Shown: piece after piece, positions 41,153 through 50,684 of the stretch
How positions within the stretch are numbered: the stretch's first letter is position 1
Layout of the letters: every line of letters begins with the position of its first letter
From: Paraburkholderia franconis
Lineage (GTDB): Bacteria; Pseudomonadota; Gammaproteobacteria; Burkholderiales; Burkholderiaceae
Length of the DNA: 58,795 bases
Direction: 5' to 3'
NCBI RefSeq assembly: GCF_009362735.1
Contig: NZ_WHNP01000046.1
Location: forward strand, 300-59,094
Made by a program: the position numbers and the translations under genes
The notes under the pieces: model-generated
What the model was told of the DNA's origin: nothing
Seen by the model: the letters and a program-made list of their open reading frames with translations, nothing else
The model's database searches: none

Positions 41153-43660
41153 ATGGCGGCTGAGGACACTCCATCGCAAGCATTGGCGGGAACCGAGGCA
41201 CCTCAGTCCGCGCACGGCACGCATCCGTCCGTCGGGCTGACGGCCGCTGAGGTGAAGGCGTTGCAGGCTGTGCATGGCCGCAACCTGATCGTATCGGGCG
41301 CCGATAGCCTGTGGTTGCGCACTGTGCGCGACGTGCTCGCCGAGCCGATGTTTGTTCTGCTGCTCGTCGCAGCCGCGCTGTACGGTCTGCTGGGCGATAC
41401 GCCGGAGGCGCTGACGCTGCTCGCGTTCGTCGTGGCCGTCGTCATGCTCACGATCTTTCAGAGTCATCGCACGGCGAGCGTGCTGCGCGCGCTACGTGAC
41501 CTGTCCGCGCCACGCGCGCAGGTACTGCGCGACGGAAAGCGGGAGTATGTGTCGGCCGCGGAACTCGTCCCCGGCGACGTCGTGTTCGTCGAAGAGGGCG
41601 CGAAAGTCCCTGCCGATGGCACGATAACCGAAGCACACGAACTGAGCGTGGACGAATCGCTGCTCACGGGCGAATCCGTTGCCGTGATGAAATCGCCGGG
41701 CTCGCCTAACGGCTCGCTGGCGGACCCATCGTCGAACCGGTTGTTTTCAGGGTCGATGGTCGTGCGCGGCCAGGGTTGCATGACGGTCACGGCAATCGGT
41801 TCGCAGACTCAGCTTGGCCGGATCGGCACGCGCCTTGCCGATGTGAAAGAGCCGCCTTCGCCACTTCAGATCGAGATTCGCGGCTTTGTGACGCGTTTCG
41901 CAACGCTTGCGCTTCTGATCTGCGCGTTGCTCGTGCTTGCTTACCGCTGGCGCATGGGCGAATGGATACCGGGGCTGCTCGCGGGCATCACGCTCGCGAT
42001 CAGCCTCCTTCCGGAAGAGCTTCCCGCGATACTGACCATCTTCATGGCGTTGGGCGCGCGCCGTATCGTCAACGAAGGGGTTCTGACGCGACGCCTGAGC
42101 GCAATCGAAACGCTCGGGCAAACGTCGGTGCTGTGCGTCGACAAGACGGGCACGCTGACACAGAACCGCATGTCGGTGCGCGCGCTCTATGCGAACGGCG
42201 AGGAAGCATCGGTACAACATGGTACGGCGGAGATCGGCACAGCGTTTCATGAATTGCTCGAGTACCTCGTGCTGGCAAGCGAGATAGAGCCGCTCGATCC
42301 GATGGAGCGCGCATTTCACGAGACGGGCAACGCATGCCTCGCGAACACGGACCGCTTGCACGCGCACTGGTCTCTCGTGCAGGAGTACGCGCTGACGCCC
42401 GAATTCCCCGCGATGTCGCATGTGTGGGAGACGCCCGAACGAGATCATCGCACCGTGGCCTGCAAGGGCGCGCCCGAAGCGATCTGTGCGTTGTGCGATC
42501 TCGATCCCGCCGTCGAACAGGCGTTGCTCGAACGCGCGACGCGCATGGCTGAAAGCGGGCTGCGCGTGCTTGGCGTCGCGAGAGCCCGTTATGACGGAGA
42601 CGGATGGCCGCAACAGCAGCACGACTTCGATTTTCAATTCGTGGGGCTCGTCGGGCTGCTCGATCCTGTTCGTCCGGACGTGGCGGGCGCGATTGCCGAG
42701 TGCAAGGCGGCGGGTGTGCGGGTCGTGATGATTACGGGCGACTACCCGTCGACGGCGCGTGCGATTGCAACGGAAGTCGGCATCGACGGCACGCGCGTCG
42801 TGACAGGCGCGGAACTGGAGGCAATCGACGACACGGTGTTGCAGCGTGTCATTCGCGACGCGTGTGTCTTTGCGCGCGTCACACCGGACCAGAAGCTGCG
42901 GCTCGTCGAGGCATTCCGGCACGCGGGCGAGGTCGTGGCGATGACGGGCGACGGCGTCAACGACGCGCCGGCGCTCAAGGCCGCGCACATCGGTATCGCG
43001 ATGGGCCGGCGTGGCGCGGAAGTGGCGCGCGAGGTCGCATCGCTGGTGCTGTTGCGCGACGACTTCACGCCGATCGTATCGGCAGTCCGGCTGGGGCGGC
43101 GCATCTACGGCAACCTGAAGCAGGCGATCTGCTTCTCGGTCGCGGCGCATATTCCGATGATCGCCGCGGCGACGATTCCCGTTCTGGCGGGATGGCGGCC
43201 CATGCTGGGGCCTGTTCACATCGTCGCGCTCGAACTGATCATCACGCCCGTTTGCTCGATCGTGTTCGAGAACGAGCGGGAGCAGCCTTCCGTAATGCGG
43301 CAGCCGCCTCGACGCGTCGGCGAGCGGTTGATGACCGACCGCGCGCTTGCGATCAGCATTGCGCTCGGATGCGCGGTTGGCTTTGTCGTCGTGAGCGCGT
43401 ATGCGTCGATGCTGTCGCGTGGATTCGATGCCGTTGCCGCGCGCACCGTGGCCTTTCCGCTGCTGGTCGCGGGCAACGTCGCCATCATGTTCGCGGTGCG
43501 CCTGCTGGCGCGGGGCAAAGCATCGCGCCGTCTGCAAGGTGCGAATCCATATGGATGGGCGGTCGCAGGGTTTGCCGCGCTGGCGCTATCGGCTCTGTTG
43601 ACCGTCCCCCCGATCGCGAGGCTATTCGGCATGCGTGCCGTTCTCGCCGGATTGATGTGA
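41153..43660 (+). CDS. P2-type cation-transporting ATPase (Ca2+/Mn2+-like)
   Basis: 835 residues. The start at ATG 41153 has GGAGGG eight bases upstream. Features are the N-terminal cation-ATPase motif, actuator LSVDESLLTGESVAVMK, phosphorylation site CVDKTGTLTQNRMS and hinge VAMTGDGVNDAPALKAAHIG. The transmembrane motif LLPEELPAIL in helix 4 resembles the PEGLP of Ca2+/Mn2+ pumps. It is an inner-membrane pump; the cation is unproven. Similar ATPases occur in the low-oxygen locus of Burkholderia. Its 3' end overlaps the convergent UspA gene by 39 bases. Confidence 0.9.
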   Translation: MAAEDTPSQALAGTEAPQSAHGTHPSVGLTAAEVKALQAVHGRNLIVSGADSLWLRTVRDVLAEPMFVLLLVAAALYGLLGDTPEALTLLAFVVAVVMLTIFQSHRTASVLRALRDLSAPRAQVLRDGKREYVSAAELVPGDVVFVEEGAKVPADGTITEAHELSVDESLLTGESVAVMKSPGSPNGSLADPSSNRLFSGSMVVRGQGCMTVTAIGSQTQLGRIGTRLADVKEPPSPLQIEIRGFVTRFATLALLICALLVLAYRWRMGEWIPGLLAGITLAISLLPEELPAILTIFMALGARRIVNEGVLTRRLSAIETLGQTSVLCVDKTGTLTQNRMSVRALYANGEEASVQHGTAEIGTAFHELLEYLVLASEIEPLDPMERAFHETGNACLANTDRLHAHWSLVQEYALTPEFPAMSHVWETPERDHRTVACKGAPEAICALCDLDPAVEQALLERATRMAESGLRVLGVARARYDGDGWPQQQHDFDFQFVGLVGLLDPVRPDVAGAIAECKAAGVRVVMITGDYPSTARAIATEVGIDGTRVVTGAELEAIDDTVLQRVIRDACVFARVTPDQKLRLVEAFRHAGEVVAMTGDGVNDAPALKAAHIGIAMGRRGAEVAREVASLVLLRDDFTPIVSAVRLGRRIYGNLKQAICFSVAAHIPMIAAATIPVLAGWRPMLGPVHIVALELIITPVCSIVFENEREQPSVMRQPPRRVGERLMTDRALAISIALGCAVGFVVVSAYASMLSRGFDAVAARTVAFPLLVAGNVAIMFAVRLLARGKASRRLQGANPYGWAVAGFAALALSALLTVPPIARLFGMRAVLAGLM

Positions 43661-44605
43661 GTCTTCGCGGCGACGCACGAGCAGCACGGGGGTATCGGCT
43701 AGCCGCACCGTGCGCGCGGCGACGCTGCCGAGAAACCATCGCGCAAGGCCGCGTCTGCCGTGAGTACCGAGAACCAGCAGGTCGCCGTTCCACTGTTCGA
43801 AGTCTCGCATGATCGCGTGCGGGACATCGTCGCGGGTTTCGTGCGTTTTGATCAATGCTGTTTCCGCATAGCGGCCCTGTTCGGCACACATGCGCGCCGC
43901 GCGTTCGAGGGTCGAGCAACCCTCGTCGAGAAATGCGCGCTCCAGTTGGTTGTCGGGCGTGCTGTCCGTGAGATGCGCCGCGCGATCCACCACGTAGATC
44001 GCGCGCAATCGGGTGTCGGGCGTTGCCATCTGGAGACCTGTCCGCAATGCAAAGAGCGAGCAGGCGCTGCCATCCAGTGCAAAGGCGATACGCTCGGGCG
44101 GCCTGTCGGTGGGGACGCGGCTGTTCTCGGGCACGACCAGCAACGAGCAGCCTGCGCGTCGCACGACGGGTTCCGATACGGTGCCTTCGATCCAGCGCAG
44201 CAGCCCATGATGGTGCCGCGCGCCCATCATGATCAGGTCCGCCTGCCAGTGCGATGCCGCGTCGAGCAATGCATCGACCGTATTTCCGTTATGAACGGAA
44301 AGATCGACGAGCCCGAATTCGACATCAGTCCCGGGAAACATCGCTTCGATCTTGCCCAGCACCGCGCGGGCATCGCCCACGATCTCTTCTCTCGCGGCGG
44401 CCAGAAAGCCTTGCGTAGTCGCACCGAGCGGAAACAGCGTGCGCGGGTTCTGCGCGACCGTCACGATCCTGATCTTCGCGCGATCGCCGAACAGGGCTCT
44501 TGCATACTCGGCCGCGCGTATCGTCGCGTCGGAATCGTCGACGGCCAACATGACACGCGTGAACGCGCTACCGGCCGCGGGCGTGACATTCGATGCTTGC
44601 ACCAT
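43622..44605 (-). CDS. Tandem universal stress protein (UspA family)
   Basis: 327 residues with two UspA domains (about 15-155 and 165-310). Both keep the ATP-binding glycine motif: GARHHHGLLRWIEGTVSE in the first and GTHGRRGLARWFLGSVAA in the second. The start at 44605 has GGAGGA five bases before the ATG; the open frame reaches further to 44716 but without a ribosome binding site. It is cytoplasmic. A perfect FNR-type box lies 65 bases upstream. Tandem Usp proteins are commonly induced by anaerobiosis. Confidence 0.93.
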   Translation of the reverse strand: MVQASNVTPAAGSAFTRVMLAVDDSDATIRAAEYARALFGDRAKIRIVTVAQNPRTLFPLGATTQGFLAAAREEIVGDARAVLGKIEAMFPGTDVEFGLVDLSVHNGNTVDALLDAASHWQADLIMMGARHHHGLLRWIEGTVSEPVVRRAGCSLLVVPENSRVPTDRPPERIAFALDGSACSLFALRTGLQMATPDTRLRAIYVVDRAAHLTDSTPDNQLERAFLDEGCSTLERAARMCAEQGRYAETALIKTHETRDDVPHAIMRDFEQWNGDLLVLGTHGRRGLARWFLGSVAARTVRLADTPVLLVRRREDSHQSGENGTHAE

Positions 44606-44669
44606 GATGGTCCTCCGCTTTGAGGGACATGTTTGATGTTTTATTTTCCTTGCGAAGAGGTGCTTTCGA

Positions 44670-44683
44670 TTGACCGTAGTCAA
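44670..44683. promoter_or_regulatory. FNR/ANR-type box 4
   Basis: TTGAC-CGTA-GTCAA, a perfect dyad upstream of the UspA gene (minus strand). A TAAAAC sequence lies where a -10 element would be if the box centre were at -41.5. Confidence 0.65.
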
Positions 44684-44784
44684 CGTCCGGTGCAACGTGT
44701 CGATGTGCTTGCCCACGAGGGGCTCGCGCGGCCGACGAGTGGACGGTCGCGCGAACCACCTGATTGCGTTATTGCGTTAGCGTG

Positions 44785-47214
44785 TCATTGCGTCCGCGCG
44801 CCGGGCACGAGATGAATGCGCTTTTCGGTCGCCTTTTCGACGGAGGCGCGGGTATAGAGCAACGGGAAATATTCACCGTTCAGCCACATCTGCGCAAGGT
44901 CGCGATAATGCGGGCTGTCCGGGTCCCCCGATTCTCCAGGCAGGTTCACTGCACGCGAGTTGTCCCAGTTGCCCACGTCGACGATCACGCGAAACGACGG
45001 CCCATTGGTCTGCCGGAAATCGTTCGCGCGATACGTCGACTGGTTCGGCGTGTACGCGCTGCCGCCTTTTCCAATGGGGCCGACGTTGAGCTTCGCGCGC
45101 ATGTCGCTGTCGACGAGATCGGCGAACGGATGCGCATTGAGGTTGGTCTGCAGCTTGCCCCATTGCCATGCGCTCGCATCCGCGCCTTGCAGACGCACCA
45201 TTTCGCCATACGCGTCGTGCAGGCTCGCGAGCAGCACGGCATCGCGTTTCGCCTGCGCGTTATCGCCGAAACGCGTCTCAGGGTGTTCGAGCGTGTCGAG
45301 CATGACGGCTGTGTCGGGCGAGCCGAACGAATCGGTGGCTTCCTTCGGCAAGACCGCCTGCTTGAACGCGCGTCCGAGATGATGGCTCAGCCACACCTCT
45401 TCGAGCGCTGCCTGCGGGGAATCCGCTCGCATGTGCGCATCCCAGCCCTTGAGCATCGAGAGCGCGGCACGCGTATCGGCGTCGTCGCTCGCAGGAGGTG
45501 CAAGCGGCGCGAGCAGCGCGACGAGCCGGCGCGCGGGAATCGACACGTCGTCGTTCTGCAAGCGCTCGCTGTCCTCGATCGATACCTTCGGCGATGCCTT
45601 CAGCACTTCGTCGATGCGCTGATGCCGCGACCCGTTGGTCCATTCGAAACCGAGCTTGCGCTCCTTGTACGGATAGTCGGCGGGCAGGTTCATCTCGTTG
45701 GATGTCGTGAAGTAGCCGTCGCGCGGATCGAAAGCGGATGGCATGTCGTCGCGCGGCCAGAATCCCGCCCACTCGTAGCGGCCATCGCCGGGCACAGGCA
45801 TCAGGCCATCCCAGTTCGGACGCCTTGGAGAGAGACCGCTCGGCACCCAGCCGATGTCGCCATGCGTGTCCGCATAGACCTGATTCACGGTCGGCGCGCC
45901 CCATGTCGAAAGATCGCGCTTGAATTGCGTGAAGTTCTTCGCGCGCATGTAGCGCATCGAATCGAAGTACGGCGACATGCCGGGTGCGAGCCATGCCGTG
46001 CGCACGGCAAACGCGCGATGCTTCGCGCTTTCGGTATAGATCACAGGACCGTGCCGCGTGAAGGCGAGGTCCGCCTTGACGGGCGGGCCGCCGCGCACGG
46101 CGATCGTCTCGTGCACGATGCGCATCGGTTCCCAGCGGCCTCTATAGCGATACGCATGCGGGTTCGCCGGATTCAGCTCATAGACGTACAGGTCTTCCTG
46201 ATCGATGTTGAAGATCGTGAGACCGAACGCGATCGTGCCGTTGTGTCCGATCGACACGCCAGGCGCCGACGGCTCGCCGCCACCGATGATATCGAGTGTC
46301 GGCGCGCTGATTTGCTGAATGTAGCGCAGGCTCGGCGCGGCGTATGCGCGATGCGGATCGTTGGCCATGATCGCGCGGCCCGTCGCCGATTTGCCCGGCG
46401 CGATCACCCAGTTGTTGCTGCCTTCCGTCACCTCTTCGGGATTGTCGGCGGCTGCGATCACGGTCGTCGATGCATCCGCGCTGTTGAGCGAATCGCGGGT
46501 CACGTGCACGCTTTGCGTGGCGAGCGTGAAGACCTTGAGCACATCGTCGGGCAGACACGGATCGAGTCCTTCGGGCATCTGCGGCTGCCAAGGCGGCTGC
46601 AAACCGAAGCGCACCGAATCGGCGGCAAGCGAGCTCTTGCACGCGACCTTTGCGCGCGCCACTTCGCTGGTCAGATTGCGCGTGAGACCGTGACTGCGGA
46701 TGCGCACGACGTCGTCGGCCGACCACTTCGCGGGCCAGTAGCCGACCTTGCGGAACTCGTAGGGCAGCCGGTCCGGATGCGCAGCGAGCCAGTCGATATA
46801 CGCGTTCACGCCCGCGGCGAAACGCGTGGCGACGGGTTTCGCATCGGGACCATAGCGTTTCCATTCCGTCGACATGTCGCCGCGATAGAGAAAGAGCCGC
46901 GTCGCCTTGTCCTGCTCGACATACGCAGGGCCGAATACTTCGGCCAATTGTCCAAGACCGCGACGACGCCACAAGTCGATTTGAAACATGCGGTCGCGCG
47001 CCGCGTTGAAACCCTGCACGAAGAACGCATCGTGCTCGTTATCCGCGAAGATATGCGGTACGCCCCATGTGTCGATGAGGATGTCTGTCGGATGCGTCAG
47101 CCCTTCGACAGTGATCGTTTCTTCGGGCGCGGTGTCGGCGCGCGCATGTTGCGAGGAGAGTGCGCCGAGCGCCGCGCATGTAAAAATGACTGCGAGAGTG
47201 TGTCTTGCCTTCAC
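44785..47214 (-). CDS. Penicillin acylase-family N-terminal nucleophile hydrolase
   Basis: 809 residues from a GTG start at 47214, chosen because AAGGAGG lies six bases upstream and a signal peptide (AVIFTCAALGALSSQHARA) follows at once; the upstream frame lacks both. Penicillin amidases are made as precursors in the periplasm and self-cleave to alpha and beta chains. The beta-chain start is GSNNWVIAPG with Ser266 as nucleophile; TWGVPHIFADN in the alpha part and later Asn/Arg residues match the family. Relatives hydrolyse penicillins, acyl-homoserine lactones or glutaryl amides. The substrate is unknown; quorum quenching is a possible but unproven use. Confidence 0.9.
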   Translation of the reverse strand: MKARHTLAVIFTCAALGALSSQHARADTAPEETITVEGLTHPTDILIDTWGVPHIFADNEHDAFFVQGFNAARDRMFQIDLWRRRGLGQLAEVFGPAYVEQDKATRLFLYRGDMSTEWKRYGPDAKPVATRFAAGVNAYIDWLAAHPDRLPYEFRKVGYWPAKWSADDVVRIRSHGLTRNLTSEVARAKVACKSSLAADSVRFGLQPPWQPQMPEGLDPCLPDDVLKVFTLATQSVHVTRDSLNSADASTTVIAAADNPEEVTEGSNNWVIAPGKSATGRAIMANDPHRAYAAPSLRYIQQISAPTLDIIGGGEPSAPGVSIGHNGTIAFGLTIFNIDQEDLYVYELNPANPHAYRYRGRWEPMRIVHETIAVRGGPPVKADLAFTRHGPVIYTESAKHRAFAVRTAWLAPGMSPYFDSMRYMRAKNFTQFKRDLSTWGAPTVNQVYADTHGDIGWVPSGLSPRRPNWDGLMPVPGDGRYEWAGFWPRDDMPSAFDPRDGYFTTSNEMNLPADYPYKERKLGFEWTNGSRHQRIDEVLKASPKVSIEDSERLQNDDVSIPARRLVALLAPLAPPASDDADTRAALSMLKGWDAHMRADSPQAALEEVWLSHHLGRAFKQAVLPKEATDSFGSPDTAVMLDTLEHPETRFGDNAQAKRDAVLLASLHDAYGEMVRLQGADASAWQWGKLQTNLNAHPFADLVDSDMRAKLNVGPIGKGGSAYTPNQSTYRANDFRQTNGPSFRVIVDVGNWDNSRAVNLPGESGDPDSPHYRDLAQMWLNGEYFPLLYTRASVEKATEKRIHLVPGARTQ

Positions 47215-47382
47215 TTGTTTCCTCCTTATGGTTGGAATGCAATGTCTACTCGAGCGTATCGAATGTACCGGAGATCTTCGTATTTGCGCTAATGGCGTTT
47301 GACGTATGCGCGATCGACGTTCGTTTGCGGGCGCAACATTCCGTGCGCGTAGAGGCGCGATCAGCAGCAAGCGGATAGAAAG

Positions 47383-48957
47383 TCACAAGGACGCGATGAG
47401 CGCTTCGCCGGCCGCAAGCCGATTGGCACCTTCGACAAGCGCTTCACCGTCACGGGCCGCAAGCGTCGATAACAACACCACGCCCGCGTGCGTTTGCACG
47501 GTGGCATCCCCGACGCCCATGTTCAGCGCGATGAAAACCCGTTGATTGTGGTAGCGTCGCTCGTAAGTCAGCACGTCGCCGTATGCGGCGACATTGTCGA
47601 TGGTGCCTTGCACGAGCGCGGCGTTGTTGCGCCGCAAGGTCAGCAGGCGGCGATAGAGCGACAACATGCTCGACGCGTCGCTGTTCTGGTCGCGCACGCT
47701 CGTGGTCGTTGCGATGGGTAGCCACGGTTTGCCGCTTGTAAAAGCCGCATTCGGCAGCGAGCTATCCCACTGCATCGGCGTGCGCTCGGGGTCGCGTCCC
47801 TGGCCGATGCCGGGTTGCCGGCGTTCTGCCGGGTCCTGAATCCGATCGGGCGCAATGGCGCCGTCCGTCATGCCGATTTCGTCGCCGTAGTAAAGCGTCG
47901 GCGTACCGCGCAGCGTCAGCAGCAGCACGGCGGCTACGCGCGCCTGCGCGGGGCCCACGCGCGACGCGACCCGCGGATTGTCGTGATTGCCGAGCACCCA
48001 GTTGGGCCATGCGTGCTCGGGCAACGCGCCGTCGTAATCGCGGATCATGCGGGCGATTTCGCCCGCGTTCCAGGTTGCGCTGAGCAACTGGAAATTGAAC
48101 GGCATGTCCGCGCCATCGCCGTTCGTGCCGTAGTACTTCACCAGTTGCGGGACAGGCAGGTAGATCTCGCCGATCAGCACGCGCTCGCCGTACTCACTGA
48201 GCGTCGCGCGCATCGAGCGCACGATTTCATGCACTTCCGGCTGATCCTCGGTGTAAGTCTGCAATAGCCGATGATGATCCGGCTCGCGAGGCCCGTACGC
48301 GAGATTCGGCGGATTGTCACGAAACTGCGCGTCCTTGATCAGCAGCCACAGCACGTCGACGCGAAACCCGTCGACACCGCGATCCAGCCAGAAGCGCAGC
48401 ACGTCTTCCATCGCGCGGCGCATTTCCTGGTTGCGCCAGTTCAGGTCGGGTTGTTCGCGCAGGAACGCGTGATAGTAGTACTGACCCGTGTGCTCGTCCC
48501 ACTCCCACGCGGAGCCGCCCATGCGGCTCAGCCAGTTGTTCGGCGGCCCGCCATCGGGCGCGGGATCGCGCCACAGGTACCAGTCGCGCTTCGGATTGTC
48601 GCGTGACGAGCGGCTTTCCTCGAACCACGGATGACGGTCCGACGAATGATTCGGCACGAAGTCGAGCAGCACCTTGAGCCCGACTCGATGCGCGTGGTCC
48701 ACCAATTGCTTGAAGTCGGTGAGAGCGCCGAACATCGGATCGATGTTGCAGTAGTCTGCAACGTCGTAGCCGAAGTCGGCCATGGGCGACGGGTAGATCG
48801 GCGAGATCCAGACTGCATCGACGCCCAGCGAGACGAGGTAGTCCAGGCGTGCGTCGATGCCGGGCAGATCGCCGATGCCGTCGCCGTCGATGTCCTGAAA
48901 CGAGCGCGGATAAATCTGGTAGATCACGCCGCGTTGCCACCACGCCAGCTTCGACAT
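47383..48957 (-). CDS. GH13 alpha-glucosidase (oligo-1,6-glucosidase type)
   Basis: 524 residues. The TIM-barrel motifs are present: VLLDFVPNHSSDRHPWF, the nucleophile region DGFRVDVLW, the acid/base Glu in VLIGEIYLP and the second Asp in WVLGNHDNPR. This corresponds to GH13 alpha-glucosidases that hydrolyse alpha-1,4/1,6 links in short malto- or isomalto-oligosaccharides. The ATG at 48957 is preceded by GAGAGGA. It is divergent from the TreS-like gene with only 47 bases between starts, so the promoters must overlap. No signal peptide. Confidence 0.9.
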   Translation of the reverse strand: MSKLAWWQRGVIYQIYPRSFQDIDGDGIGDLPGIDARLDYLVSLGVDAVWISPIYPSPMADFGYDVADYCNIDPMFGALTDFKQLVDHAHRVGLKVLLDFVPNHSSDRHPWFEESRSSRDNPKRDWYLWRDPAPDGGPPNNWLSRMGGSAWEWDEHTGQYYYHAFLREQPDLNWRNQEMRRAMEDVLRFWLDRGVDGFRVDVLWLLIKDAQFRDNPPNLAYGPREPDHHRLLQTYTEDQPEVHEIVRSMRATLSEYGERVLIGEIYLPVPQLVKYYGTNGDGADMPFNFQLLSATWNAGEIARMIRDYDGALPEHAWPNWVLGNHDNPRVASRVGPAQARVAAVLLLTLRGTPTLYYGDEIGMTDGAIAPDRIQDPAERRQPGIGQGRDPERTPMQWDSSLPNAAFTSGKPWLPIATTTSVRDQNSDASSMLSLYRRLLTLRRNNAALVQGTIDNVAAYGDVLTYERRYHNQRVFIALNMGVGDATVQTHAGVVLLSTLAARDGEALVEGANRLAAGEALIASL

Positions 48958-49004
48958 TGCAATTCCTCTCAACGATTGACTGTTCTGGCGACACGCCGAA
49001 GCCC

Positions 49005-50669
49005 ATGCTCAACGACCTCTGGTACAAGAACGCCATCGTCTATTGCCTGTCGGTAGGCACGTTCATGGACGCGAATGGCGACGGCGTCGGCGACTTTCAG
49101 GGTCTCATGCGCCGGCTCGACTATTTGCAGGGGCTTGGCGTGACGACGATCTGGCTGATGCCGTTTCAGCCGTCGCCGGGGCGCGATAACGGCTACGACG
49201 TTTCCGACTACTACAACGTCGACCCGAAATACGGCACGCTCGGCGACTTCGCAGAATTCACGCACGCATGCGACGAGCGGGGCTTGCGCGTGATCATCGA
49301 CCTCGTGGTGAATCACACGTCTGACCAGCATCCGTGGTTCAAGGAAGCACGTAGCGATCCCGGTTCGAAATATCGCGACTGGTACGTCTGGTCCGACGGT
49401 CAGCCGTCCAATGCGAAAACCGGCGTGGTGTTTCCGGGTGTGCAAAAGTCGACATGGAGTTTCGACAAGCGGGCAAAGCGCTGGTATTTCCATCGCTTCT
49501 ATGATTTTCAACCGGACCTGAACACCTCCAATCCTCACGTGCAGGCCGAGTTGCTGAAGATCATGGGCTTCTGGATCCAGCTTGGCGTGTCGGGGTTTCG
49601 CATGGATGCCGTGCCGTTCGTGATTGCGACGAAGGGCCCGAAGGTGCGCCGACCCGTCGAGCAATACGACATGCTGCGGACCTTTCGCGAGTTCTTGCAG
49701 TGGCGTGAAGGCGACGCGATCATTCTCGCGGAAGCCAACGTGATGCCCGACACCGACCTCGACTATTTCGGCGACGAGGGCGAGCGCCTGCCGATGATGT
49801 TCAACTTCCAGCTCAACCAGAACACGTTTTATACGCTCGCGACGGGCGACACGAAGCCGTTGAAGAAAGCGCTGCTCGCGACGAAGCCACGCCCGCCGAC
49901 TGCGCAATGGGGCGTGTTCCTGCGCAATCACGACGAACTCGATCTGGGGCGCCTCACGCCGGAGCAGCGAGCCGCCGTGTTCGCGGCGTTCGCTCCGGAG
50001 CCCGACATGCAGCTCTATGAGCGCGGCATTCGCCGCAGGCTTGCGCCGATGCTGGCAGGTGACAGACGCCGCCTCGAACTCGCGTATAGCCTGATGCTGA
50101 CTTTGCCTGGCACGCCCGTGTTCCGTTACGGCGATGAGATCGGCATGGGCGACGACCTGCGCCTGCCCGAACGCGAAAGCACGCGCACGCCGATGCAATG
50201 GTCGGCGGAACCGGAGGGCGGCTTCACGAAGCATCCAAAGCCGCCCGTCCGCGTGATTTCGGGCGGGGCGTATGGCTTCGAGCGGGTCAACGTGGCGAGC
50301 CAGCGGCGCGATCCGAATTCGTTTCTGAACTGGACGGAGCGAATGATCCGTATGCGCCGCGAAGTGCCGGAAATCAGTTGGGGCGATTTCGCAGTGCTGC
50401 GCACGTCGCGAAACGATGTGCTCGCACTGCGTTACGACTGGCGCAACAACTCGGTGCTGTGCGTGCATAACTTCGGTGACGAGGCGTGCACCGTGAAATT
50501 CCGCTCCGGCTACAACGAAACGGGTGACGACCGGCTGATCAATCTGCTGTCCGACGATCACAGCCACGCGGGCGATGACGGCCGGCATGCCGTCGTGTTC
50601 GAGCCTTATGGATACAGGTGGTATCGCGTCGGCGGACTCGATTATCTGCTGAGGCGCACCGAGGTTTAG
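49005..50669 (+). CDS. GH13 trehalose synthase-like glucosyl isomerase
   Basis: 554 residues, the length of TreS. The pattern WYKNAIVYCLSVGTFMDANGD starts the barrel; the catalytic Asp is in VSGFRMDAVPF, the Glu in AIILAEANVMP and the third Asp in LRNHDELDLG. The C-terminal beta domain ends with VVFEPYGYRWYRVGG. TreS interconverts maltose and trehalose, linking glycogen or maltose stores to osmo- and stress protection. The start at 49005 fits family length; no strong ribosome binding site is visible. It is divergent from the alpha-glucosidase gene. Confidence 0.85.
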   Translation: MLNDLWYKNAIVYCLSVGTFMDANGDGVGDFQGLMRRLDYLQGLGVTTIWLMPFQPSPGRDNGYDVSDYYNVDPKYGTLGDFAEFTHACDERGLRVIIDLVVNHTSDQHPWFKEARSDPGSKYRDWYVWSDGQPSNAKTGVVFPGVQKSTWSFDKRAKRWYFHRFYDFQPDLNTSNPHVQAELLKIMGFWIQLGVSGFRMDAVPFVIATKGPKVRRPVEQYDMLRTFREFLQWREGDAIILAEANVMPDTDLDYFGDEGERLPMMFNFQLNQNTFYTLATGDTKPLKKALLATKPRPPTAQWGVFLRNHDELDLGRLTPEQRAAVFAAFAPEPDMQLYERGIRRRLAPMLAGDRRRLELAYSLMLTLPGTPVFRYGDEIGMGDDLRLPERESTRTPMQWSAEPEGGFTKHPKPPVRVISGGAYGFERVNVASQRRDPNSFLNWTERMIRMRREVPEISWGDFAVLRTSRNDVLALRYDWRNNSVLCVHNFGDEACTVKFRSGYNETGDDRLINLLSDDHSHAGDDGRHAVVFEPYGYRWYRVGGLDYLLRRTEV

Positions 50670-50684
50670 ACACTCAGCCCGAGA

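Noticed and set aside
41747..43537. 596-residue minus-strand frame opposite the P2-type ATPase
   Set aside because: Composition and position show it is the antisense of the ATPase gene.
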